Source: CAYZDV01 sp964477275 (lineage in GTDB: Bacteria > Acidobacteriota > Aminicenantia > Aminicenantales > Aminicenantaceae). From it: a stretch of 6,367 bases of DNA. The notes beneath the pieces were generated by a model, which searched no databases, was not told where the DNA came from, and saw only the letters and a list, made by a program, of their open reading frames with translations. The translations under genes and the position numbers were made by a program. The first letter of the stretch is position 1. Each line of letters opens with the position of its first letter. Location of the stretch: assembly GCA_964477275.1 (NCBI GenBank), contig CAYZDV010000113.1, positions 1-6,367 on the forward strand, in the 5' to 3' direction. Shown in pieces: positions 1-5,462 of the stretch.

Positions 1-266
1 CACAGATATTTTATTTACTGATTTATCGAATAAATTTGAGAGACGCTACACTAGTCGTATGACTATAATTAAGCCAAAGGAGTGCTGTAAGTGAGATCAA
101 AGTGGTCACCTCAGTGCAGCGCAGGCGCCGCGGGACTGCAGAGGAGAAAAGGGAAGAGGAAGAACAGACCTGAACGAAAAGCACCACAAAAGATCTTAGC
201 CGTACCTTTTTTCTGATTCTGAGTCAGAAAGGATATCCCCTTTCTATAGAGCCCTCATTCAATTGA
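1..266. other. Non-coding or decayed region, no gene recognised
   Basis: I see no convincing gene in this stretch. The first 70 bases are AT-rich and contain two short inverted repeats: ATTTAT-CGA-ATAAAT at 21-35 and TAGTC-GTAT-GACTA at 52-65. A GTG-initiated reading frame of 41 codons (91-216) has a purine-rich AAAGGAG eight bases upstream and would encode a very basic peptide. Its length is within chance expectation and it resembles nothing I know, so I do not call it. The sequence reads like intergenic or degraded DNA beside the IS remnant that follows. Confidence 0.5.
210..230. repeat. Short perfect inverted repeat (7-bp arms)
   Basis: TTTCTGA at 210-216 is mirrored by TCAGAAA at 224-230 across a 7-base spacer. 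On the plus strand it is not followed by a T-tract; on the minus strand the A-rich flank gives a run of A. It could be a small hairpin or a protein-binding dyad. It lies about 40 bases left of the IS-like end at 267, but no link to that element is visible. Confidence 0.4.
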
Positions 267-320
267 TGTTGATGGTAACATAAAAATGTACCTCTTGTGG
301 TCATATAAAAATGTACCTCT
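267..320 (+). repeat. Tandem terminal-type repeats, IS21-like left end
   Basis: Two copies of a 22-base unit lie at 274-295 and 299-320, 25 bases apart, differing at two positions and sharing the identical 16-mer ATAAAAATGTACCTCT. They are preceded by TGTTGATGG at 267-275. Closely spaced direct repeats just inside a TGTT terminus are a known trait of IS21-family ends, where they bind the transposase. The match here is by pattern only. No inverted copy (AGAGGTACATTTTTAT) occurs elsewhere in the window, so the other end of the element is missing or diverged. Confidence 0.55.
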
Positions 321-340
321 CTACATGAATATTTTTAGTT

Positions 341-388
341 AGGAGGCTAGGAATGGTAGAGCGACCGAGAGAAAATCCAGTATTTTGA
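341..388 (+). pseudogene. Vestigial translation start of the IS ORF
   Basis: A textbook ribosome-binding site, AGGAGG at 341-346, lies six bases before an ATG at 353-355. The frame encodes only 11 residues (MVERPRENPVF) before a TGA at 386-388. The placement, just inside the IS-like terminal repeats, is where a transposase gene would begin. The short frame suggests the original ORF was deleted or frameshifted immediately after its start. The downstream transposase remnant continues in a different frame. Confidence 0.35.
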
Positions 389-464
389 TTTTGTTCGCAA
401 GCATTCTGCGCTTGGGAACAAGGCGCCGATTAAATATCTCAACGAAAAGAGTTTAATCCTCTGA
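360..464 (+). pseudogene. C-terminal remnant of a DDE (rve) transposase
   Basis: The frame open from 360 to the TGA at 462-464 encodes about 34 residues, including YFDFVRKHSALGNKAPIKYL. This matches the C-terminal pattern of integrase-core (rve) transposases, YxxFxRxHSALGxKTPxxYL, which follows the catalytic Glu helix. The frame is closed upstream by TAG at 357-359, and the catalytic DDE domain is absent, so this cannot be functional. With the terminal-type repeats and start site immediately upstream (267-355), it looks like an element that lost its interior and its right end. Family assignment between IS21 and IS481/IS3-like groups is not possible from this tail. Confidence 0.6.
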
Positions 465-470
465 GATATT
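433..470. repeat. 9-bp inverted repeat at the transposase 3' end
   Basis: AATATCTCA at 433-441 is the exact reverse complement of TGAGATATT at 462-470, with a 20-base spacer. The right arm begins on the stop codon of the transposase remnant. There is no T-tract after it, so it is not a canonical intrinsic terminator. It may be a 3'-end hairpin of the former IS transcript. Confidence 0.45.
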
Positions 471-498
471 AGCAGAAATGAGCTCTAAAAATGGAACG

Positions 499-541
499 AA
501 AAATGGGGGGCATATCCCAGGTCGTAAGCGGAACCAATGCC
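499..541 (-). terminator. Possible weak terminator after the permease gene
   Basis: Read on the minus strand just after the permease stop codon, GGCAT (541-537) can pair with ATGCC (513-509), with an inner GGT/ACC pairing (535-533 with 522-520). CCCC, an A and a five-base T run (503-499) follow. The stem is short and interrupted, so this is a weak candidate. It is placed where a terminator for the minus-strand transcript would be expected. Confidence 0.3.
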
Positions 542-543
542 AC

Positions 544-1275
544 CTAAGGAATAAAAATCAGCTTCAATCCGATTGCAAAAAGAAACACGGCAATGACCTT
601 GCGAAATTTCTCCTGCGGTATTTTGTCTACAATTTTTTTTGCGATATGTGCTCCTAAAAAAGAGATAGGGATAAGAGCGAACAAGCTCCACCATAAAACT
701 TCCGGCAATCTCGCGCCCCCGGTGAAATACCTAATGATGCGGGTAGCGTCCACCATGAGGCCGATTGCTCCGGCGGTTGCGATATATACCGCCTTCGGCA
801 GGTCAAAGGCCGACAAAAACATGCTGCGCATCGCTCCGCCGATACCAAACATTCCTGCGAAAAAACCCGACAGTGCACCACCGGACAGGGCCGTACCTGC
901 GCCGGCACGGACCTTGAATTTTGTCCGGGATACCAGAAAAATCGAGTAGCTGGCGAGAAACACACCTAACAGGCGAAGCAAAATCTCCTCATTTGCGCCG
1001 AGCGATATGGAGGCGCCAATGTAGCTCGCGGCTAATCCGACTATGCCGAACAAAGCGATTAGATTGAGATCAAAGCCTTTGCGAAACAGAGCGACTTTCC
1101 AAACATCTCCGAACCAATGAATAATGGCCACCAGAAATATAGCCTCCACAGGCGGCAGGAATATCACGAGTACCGGGATCATAATCGTCGAGGTGCCAAA
1201 GCCCGTGATTGTGCCCATAGTGGCGGCGATAAGCGTTAGTAGTGCAATGTAAAAAATTTCCAATGTTGTATCCAA
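544..1275 (-). CDS. TauE/SafE-family (sulfite exporter-like) membrane permease
   Basis: A 243-residue integral inner-membrane protein of the TauE/SafE family (PF01925), whose members move small anions such as sulfite, sulfoacetate or related organosulfur compounds. The protein is almost entirely hydrophobic, with about seven or eight predicted membrane segments and the family's two-fold internal repeat. The first repeat has GFGTSTIMIPVL (25-36) and the second GMFGIGGAMRSMFL (141-154); other conserved-looking blocks are HWFGDVWK (53-60), FDLPKAVYIAT (157-167) and DATR (176-179). Length is normal for the family. The start is TTG at 1275-1273: the frame is closed by TGA 15 bases upstream, and the first in-frame ATG (Met20) would cut the first helix. 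No clear Shine-Dalgarno is visible, so coupling to the ORF ending 7 bases upstream is possible. The substrate cannot be told from sequence. Confidence 0.9.
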   Translation of the reverse strand: MDTTLEIFYIALLTLIAATMGTITGFGTSTIMIPVLVIFLPPVEAIFLVAIIHWFGDVWKVALFRKGFDLNLIALFGIVGLAASYIGASISLGANEEILLRLLGVFLASYSIFLVSRTKFKVRAGAGTALSGGALSGFFAGMFGIGGAMRSMFLSAFDLPKAVYIATAGAIGLMVDATRIIRYFTGGARLPEVLWWSLFALIPISFLGAHIAKKIVDKIPQEKFRKVIAVFLFAIGLKLIFIP

Positions 1276-1282
1276 GCCAAAA

Positions 1283-1603
1283 TCAAATCATCGAGTCCCC
1301 GCGGCGGAAGCACCTTCGAAATGCTTCCTCTTCCAAGATGCCTATCCGCTCTACTTCCGGGGTTTTCCCGAACACCCAAAACAGCAGCGAAGCTGGAGGT
1401 CGTTCATGATATTTTCCGTAATTCTGTTTTTGACCGGGAGGAGAAAGCTGGCTGATTTTCAGCACTTTTTGAGCTTCGGATGGCTTCAGTGGCACAACCC
1501 CTACTTTCCAGTCGTCCTTGACACTTTTTGAATCATGGTTTGCGCCTACCCACGATTGTTGGATGGGATAATCGAGACGAAATGGCACCGGTTGCCAGGG
1601 CAA
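1283..1603 (-). CDS. Hypothetical protein, possibly decayed
   Basis: A 106-codon frame with a TTG start that I do not recognise. The predicted product is soluble, without signal peptide or membrane segment, rich in Pro, Lys and Glu, and ends in a basic tail (FRRCFRRGDSMI). It sits between tRNA-Thr (36 bases upstream) and the permease (7 bases downstream), all on the minus strand, which suggests a shared transcript. In favour of coding: the frame fills the gap exactly and its composition is protein-like. Against: there is no ATG, the AAGGA upstream is too far from the start, and the frame continues open into the tRNA 3' end, so the true start is unknown. It may be the tail of an older, truncated gene, or non-coding DNA open by chance. 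Confidence 0.35.
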   Translation of the reverse strand: MPWQPVPFRLDYPIQQSWVGANHDSKSVKDDWKVGVVPLKPSEAQKVLKISQLSPPGQKQNYGKYHERPPASLLFWVFGKTPEVERIGILEEEAFRRCFRRGDSMI

Positions 1604-1639
1604 CAGAAAAATACAATCCTTATCCTTTGATAACAGGAG

Positions 1640-1711
1640 AGCCAGCAGAGGGATTCGAACCCTCGACCTGCTGATTACGAATCAGCTGCTCTACCGCTGA
1701 GCTACACTGGC
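1640..1711 (-). tRNA. tRNA-Thr (anticodon CGT)
   Basis: The minus strand folds into a full cloverleaf. The acceptor arm is GCCAGTG (1711-1705) with TGCTGGC (1647-1641), five Watson-Crick pairs and two G-U pairs. The D-arm is GCTC/GAGC with a 7-base loop AGCGGTA. The anticodon stem GCTGA/TCAGC carries loop TTCGTAA (1681-1675) with anticodon CGT at 1679-1677, which reads the threonine codon ACG. The variable loop has five bases, and the T-arm is GAGGG/CCCTC with loop TTCGAAT. The discriminator base is T (1640). The 3' CCA is not encoded (the next bases are CTC), so it must be added by tRNA nucleotidyltransferase. There is no intron or other defect. Confidence 0.96.
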
Positions 1712-1714
1712 TCT

Positions 1715-1742
1715 TTGACAATCCGGTCGAATTCTGTAAAAT
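1715..1742 (+). promoter_or_regulatory. Sigma70-type promoter for smc
   Basis: A perfect -35 hexamer TTGACA (1715-1720) is followed after 16 bases by TAAAAT (1737-1742), five of six matches to the -10 consensus. Transcription would start near 1749 and give a leader of about 64 bases before the smc ATG at 1813. The -35 box begins only four bases from the tRNA 5' end. This is prediction from consensus only. Confidence 0.6.
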
Positions 1743-1751
1743 AGCTATTCC

Positions 1752-1764
1752 TTGAACAGTTCAA
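1752..1764. promoter_or_regulatory. Perfect 13-bp dyad between two facing promoters
   Basis: TTGAAC-A-GTTCAA is a perfect odd-length palindrome. It covers or adjoins the predicted start sites of both the plus-strand smc promoter (about 1749) and the minus-strand tRNA promoter (about 1757), and it touches the minus-strand -10 box. It could be an operator for a dimeric regulator. It is not a standard LexA box: the Gram-positive-type GAAC/GTTC half-sites need a 4-base spacer, and here there is one base. No regulator can be named. Confidence 0.4.
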
Positions 1765-1792
1765 CGTTAATAAAATCCGCCTGAGCTGTCAA
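1764..1792 (-). promoter_or_regulatory. Sigma70-type promoter for tRNA-Thr
   Basis: On the minus strand, TTGACA (1792-1787) is a perfect -35 box, followed after 17 bases by TAACGT (1769-1764), which keeps the key T, A and final T of the -10 consensus. Initiation near 1757 would leave a 5' leader of about 46 bases to be removed by RNase P before the tRNA at 1711. A strong -35 box and 17-base spacing are typical of stable-RNA promoters. Confidence 0.5.
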
Positions 1793-1812
1793 GAACGCAA
1801 GCCATCCAGACC

Positions 1813-4800
1813 ATGATCATCAAGAAAATCGAGCTCCAGGGCTTCAAATCCTTTCCCGAGAGAACAAAAATCCTCTTTCACCCCGGCATCACTGCCATCG
1901 TCGGCCCCAATGGAACCGGGAAGAGCAACATCGTTGACGCTCTTCTATGGGTTCTGGGAGGCCAGAGGTCGAAGTCGTTAAAGGGCGAACGGACCGAGGA
2001 CATCATCTTCAACGGAAACACCCGGAGGCCGCCGATGGGCATGGCCGAGGTCGTCCTCACCCTGGCCGAGGATGAGGAGGAGCTGCTCATCGGCCACAGA
2101 GTCTTCCGCAGCGGAGAGAGCGAATACCGGCTCAACGGCAAACAGTGCCGGCTGAAGGACATCCAGGATGCCCTCTGGAACAGGGCCATCGCCGAAAAGG
2201 AGTATTTCGTCATCGAACAGGGGCAGATCGGGCTTTTCCTGACCTCAAAGCCAACGGAGAAGCGCCAGCTCCTGGAGGAAGCGGCAGGGACGGCTTTTTA
2301 CAAAGCCAAGAAGAAGGAGGCCCAGAGCAAGCTCGAAACGAGCGAGCAAAACCTCATCCGCGTGGAAGACATTGTCGCCGAGGTCTCCAGGGCAAAGAAC
2401 TCTCTCAAAAGGCAGGCCGCAGCCGCCATCCAGTACCGAAAACTGCGGGAGAAGATTCGCCAGCTCAAATCCCTGCACTACCGGAAAAAAATCATCGACC
2501 TCGAAAAGAGCCTGCGGGAAATCACCCGCAGCTATGAGGAATGTTCAGGCCGGGAAAAAGAGACCATCGCCCTGCTGAAGGCCGAAGAAAAAAGCCTGGC
2601 CGGGAAAAGAAAAGGAGTCTGGGACCTTGAAAAGTCCATCCAGGACGGCCAGAAAGGCCTTTTTGCCCTGAAATCCGAGCTTTCCCGCCTGGAGGCAGAG
2701 AGAGAAAAAGCCTCCGAAAGAATCGACCGCCTGGAAGAGCAGAAGAGAAGAGCGGTGAAAAACATCGAGGAACTCCGTCAGGAGCTTCTCCAGATCGAAA
2801 AAGAAGAAAAGGACATTGAAGGGGAGCTCAAAAGCGCCGAGGAGGACCGCAGCCGGCTCATTCATTCCTTGACAGCGGCAGAAAAGGAAAACCAGGTTTC
2901 CCAGCAGCAACTGGAGCTCCGCGCCGGAGAGCTCGACGCACTCCGGAACGAGTACCTGAAGCGGCTTTCCGAGCACACAGAAATTAAAAACGAAAGATTC
3001 AGAATCGAAAAAGAGATCGAGCTCATCAGGCGCCAGCAGGAAAAGCTCAGCGCTCAGCTTGAGACCGCGCTCGCAAACCTTAAGGAGAAAGAAAGAGCGC
3101 TTGAGGAGAGAGAGAAAGCCCGGCTCGAGACACAGAGGCTTATCTCAGAAAGGCAAAAGGCCCTCTCCGACCATCAAAAAGAGCTGGAGGGGATGAGCGA
3201 GTCCCTGGAAAACCTGCAGAGGGAGATTTCCCTGCTCAGCAGGGCCAGGGAAGAGAAAATTCATCACCTTCAGGCTCTGGAAAAGCTGAGGGAAAAAGAA
3301 AAGAGCCCGGATGGTCCCCAGGACATCCCGGGAAGCCTGGGCATCCTGGCCGACCTGGTCGAGACCAGCCCTGAGCATGCGCCTCTCATCGACATTTTCT
3401 GGAAGGAGGAGGCGAAGGCAACGCTTGTCCCGGCCCGGGAATTTTTAAGGATTCTTGCGGAAAAGGAGTTGAAAGGAAACTTTCTTCTCCTTTCCCGGCA
3501 GACAACGTGCGAGATTCCCGCAGAGGTCTCCCGGGATCCGAGGGTGGCGGGCCTTTTCAAGTCTTTTCTCCGGCCAGGCCCGCAGCTCAAGGACCACCTC
3601 GCCCAGTTTGAGGAAGCGGTCATCGTCCGGGATGTCCGGAGCGCGGTCGAACTCTGGCTCCTCTTCCCTGCCCTGAATTTCATCACTCTTCAGGGAGATG
3701 TTCTTTTCTCCTCTGGACTTCTCAGGATGAAGGAGAAAAAAGAAGGCCTCTTCACCCTCGGCCAGGAGATTAAAAAAATAGGGGACGCCATCACCGGACT
3801 GGAGAAAAAGACAGCGCCGCTCGCTCTCGAACGGAATGAAAAAGAAGCGAAGAAGGACAGGCTGGAAAAAGAGATAGAGAAAGAGCGCGCCGAGCTTGTA
3901 CAGCTGGAGAGAAAAATCGAGGAAATGGAAAAGGACAAAAAATACGAGCGGACAGAAAAGCAAAAAATCGAGACAACTAAAGCGCTCCTCGAGAGAGAAA
4001 TCAAAGTTTTCGATGAGGAAAAGGATGCTCTGGAGGCAAGGCTCGGCGCACTCGGTCTCGAAAAGATCGAAGAAGAGGAAAACGCCCTGAAGAAAAGGCT
4101 TGAAGCCGAAGAAAAAGCGGCGGCCGCCGGCCAGGAAAAAGCCGAAGAAAAAAGGAGCGGCTATTTTGAGCTCAAATCCAGCCTTGACCTCAGCGAGGAA
4201 AAAATCAAAAACCTCAGGCACAGGCAGCAGAGGTTGAAGGAGAGAGCACGCGCGCTCGCGGCAAAGGTCACTGCTTCAGGGGATGAAATCCGGGTCTGGA
4301 CTGAGGAGCAGTCCACACTCAGGGAAAACAGAGAAACGCTCAAGAAGAAGACAGAAGGCCTGGAAAAAGAGAGGGCCCGAAAAGAGCAGGAGCTCGTCCG
4401 CAGCGAATCCCTTCTTCAGAAGATGCAGAAAGAACAGGACGAGCTCGAGAAGAAAATCGAAAAGCTCAGGGTGGAGAGCGAGGCCCGAAAGGAAGAACGC
4501 GTCAAGCGGGAAATCAGCCGGGCCGAGACCGACCGCGACCTGGTGAATCTGGAAGAGAGCTGCTGGCAGGACCTCAAAAAAACGATCCATGAGGTCAAGG
4601 AGGAAATCCCCGATGAGAAGATTCCAGAGGAGGAAGTGGCCGGGAAGCTGTCCGAGGCGGAAGAGAGGCTTCAGAAATTCAAATCGGTCAACCTGATGGC
4701 CGAGGAAGAATACGAGATCCAGAAAAAACGATACGATTTTCTCATGCAGCAGAAGAAGGACCTTCGCGAATCCATCGACACGACACGGGAAGCCATCAGG

Positions 4801-5292
4801 AAGATCGACCAGGAGAGCGAGTCCCAGTTCATGAAGGCCCTTCAGGAGGTGAACAGGAATTTCCAGGAGGTCTTCTCGCTCCTCTTCAACGGAGGAACTG
4901 CCGAACTGACCCTCTCTGACCCGGACGATCCCCTGGAAAGCGGGGTGGACATCACAGCTCAGCCGCCGGGGAAAAAAGTCCAGACCCTTTCTCTCCTCTC
5001 CGGAGGAGAAAAAAGCCTGACCAGCCTGGCTTTCTTCTTCGCCCTCTTCAGGTCCAAGCCCACTCCCTTCTGTGTCCTCGATGAAGTGGATGCCGCCCTG
5101 GATGAGGTGAACCTGAAAAGATTCCTGGAGCTGATGCGGAAAATCAAGAACCAGACCCAGTTCATCCTCATCACCCATAACTTCAAGACGATGGAAGTCG
5201 CCGACTACATCCACGGAACGACCATGGCCGAGCCGAATATCACCAGCCTTTACTCCATCAAGCTCGAAAAAAAAGAAGAGAACGCACTCTGA
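1813..5292 (+). CDS. smc: Chromosome segregation protein SMC (condensin ATPase)
   Basis: A complete 1159-residue SMC protein, close to the usual bacterial length of about 1180. SMC dimers with the kleisin ScpA and with ScpB extrude and tether DNA loops on the nucleoid, organising and segregating the chromosome at the cost of ATP. The N-terminal head (about 1-165) has Walker A GPNGTGKS (31-38) and a Q-loop region reading VIEQGQIG (133-140), where most bacterial SMCs have GQG. Two long Lys/Glu/Arg-rich coiled-coil arms (about 168-495 and 645-1000) flank a hinge (about 507-640). The C-terminal head has signature LSGGEKS (1062-1068), Walker B FCVLDE (1086-1091), D-loop DAALDEVN (1093-1100) and the switch histidine in ITH (1120-1122). 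All ATPase motifs are intact. The start is fixed by the family N-terminus (MIIKKIELQGFKSF), although no good Shine-Dalgarno precedes it. The hinge lacks the usual Gly-Gly doublets. scpA, scpB and ftsY are not adjacent. Confidence 0.97.
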   Translation: MIIKKIELQGFKSFPERTKILFHPGITAIVGPNGTGKSNIVDALLWVLGGQRSKSLKGERTEDIIFNGNTRRPPMGMAEVVLTLAEDEEELLIGHRVFRSGESEYRLNGKQCRLKDIQDALWNRAIAEKEYFVIEQGQIGLFLTSKPTEKRQLLEEAAGTAFYKAKKKEAQSKLETSEQNLIRVEDIVAEVSRAKNSLKRQAAAAIQYRKLREKIRQLKSLHYRKKIIDLEKSLREITRSYEECSGREKETIALLKAEEKSLAGKRKGVWDLEKSIQDGQKGLFALKSELSRLEAEREKASERIDRLEEQKRRAVKNIEELRQELLQIEKEEKDIEGELKSAEEDRSRLIHSLTAAEKENQVSQQQLELRAGELDALRNEYLKRLSEHTEIKNERFRIEKEIELIRRQQEKLSAQLETALANLKEKERALEEREKARLETQRLISERQKALSDHQKELEGMSESLENLQREISLLSRAREEKIHHLQALEKLREKEKSPDGPQDIPGSLGILADLVETSPEHAPLIDIFWKEEAKATLVPAREFLRILAEKELKGNFLLLSRQTTCEIPAEVSRDPRVAGLFKSFLRPGPQLKDHLAQFEEAVIVRDVRSAVELWLLFPALNFITLQGDVLFSSGLLRMKEKKEGLFTLGQEIKKIGDAITGLEKKTAPLALERNEKEAKKDRLEKEIEKERAELVQLERKIEEMEKDKKYERTEKQKIETTKALLEREIKVFDEEKDALEARLGALGLEKIEEEENALKKRLEAEEKAAAAGQEKAEEKRSGYFELKSSLDLSEEKIKNLRHRQQRLKERARALAAKVTASGDEIRVWTEEQSTLRENRETLKKKTEGLEKERARKEQELVRSESLLQKMQKEQDELEKKIEKLRVESEARKEERVKREISRAETDRDLVNLEESCWQDLKKTIHEVKEEIPDEKIPEEEVAGKLSEAEERLQKFKSVNLMAEEEYEIQKKRYDFLMQQKKDLRESIDTTREAIRKIDQESESQFMKALQEVNRNFQEVFSLLFNGGTAELTLSDPDDPLESGVDITAQPPGKKVQTLSLLSGGEKSLTSLAFFFALFRSKPTPFCVLDEVDAALDEVNLKRFLELMRKIKNQTQFILITHNFKTMEVADYIHGTTMAEPNITSLYSIKLEKKEENAL

Positions 5293-5462
5293 CCCGGGGA
5301 GTGCTGCTGCCGGCGAGGCAGACAGAGCGGAGAAGAGAAGGTTTTTAAATAAAAAAATTGAAACTTTCGGCCGGAATTGAAAAAATAGAGGAGCTTTGAA
5401 AGACACTTTTGATTCAGGCCGATTTGACGCTCAGAAAGTCCTGAACACTTAAGGAGGGTTGC
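5293..5462. other. Intergenic spacer between smc and symporter, small hairpins
   Basis: These 170 bases hold no gene. Directly after the smc stop is a 5-bp hairpin, CTGCC (5307-5311) with GGCAG (5317-5321), but no T-tract follows, so it is not a standard terminator. An AT-rich hairpin, GAAGGTTT (5337-5344) with AAACTTTC (5361-5368), includes one G-U pair. AATTGAAA occurs twice, at 5356-5363 and 5375-5382. TTGAAA (5358-5363), a 17-base spacer and AAAAAT (5381-5386) form a poor promoter candidate for the symporter. TTCAGG (5413-5418) and CCTGAA (5440-5445) form an inverted repeat just before the ribosome-binding site. Confidence 0.45.
5451..5457 (+). promoter_or_regulatory. Strong Shine-Dalgarno for the symporter
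   Basis: AAGGAGG is complementary to the 3' end of 16S rRNA and lies five bases before the ATG at 5463, which fixes the symporter start. It contrasts with the absence of a clear site before smc. Confidence 0.85.

Noticed and set aside
91..216. 41-codon GTG-initiated ORF with AAAGGAG upstream
   Set aside because: Its length is within chance, it is an extremely basic low-complexity peptide, and there is no recognisable similarity or supporting context.
1640..1711. Direct-repeat attachment site from integration at the tRNA
   Set aside because: No second copy of the tRNA 3' segment (such as GATTCGAACCC) is present in the window and no integrase gene is seen.
1752..1764. LexA/SOS box reading of TTGAACAGTTCAA
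   Set aside because: The half-sites GAAC and GTTC are one base apart rather than the four of Bacillus-type boxes, and the site does not fit the CTGT-N8-ACAG enterobacterial form.
3445..4221. 258-codon minus-strand open frame within smc
   Set aside because: The same antisense artefact across the coiled-coil region; the apparent hydrophobic runs come from reversed GAG/AAG/GAA codons, not from real membrane helices.
5307..5321. Intrinsic terminator directly after smc
   Set aside because: The 5-bp stem is GC-rich, but purine-rich sequence follows and the first T run starts about 20 bases later, so it does not fit a Rho-independent terminator.
4276..5406. 376-codon open frame on the minus strand, antisense to the end of smc
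   Set aside because: It is a shadow of the smc codon pattern: Lys/Glu-rich codons read backwards give Phe/Leu-rich frames. Its product shows low-complexity Phe/Leu runs and no family motif, while the plus frame carries every SMC ATPase motif.
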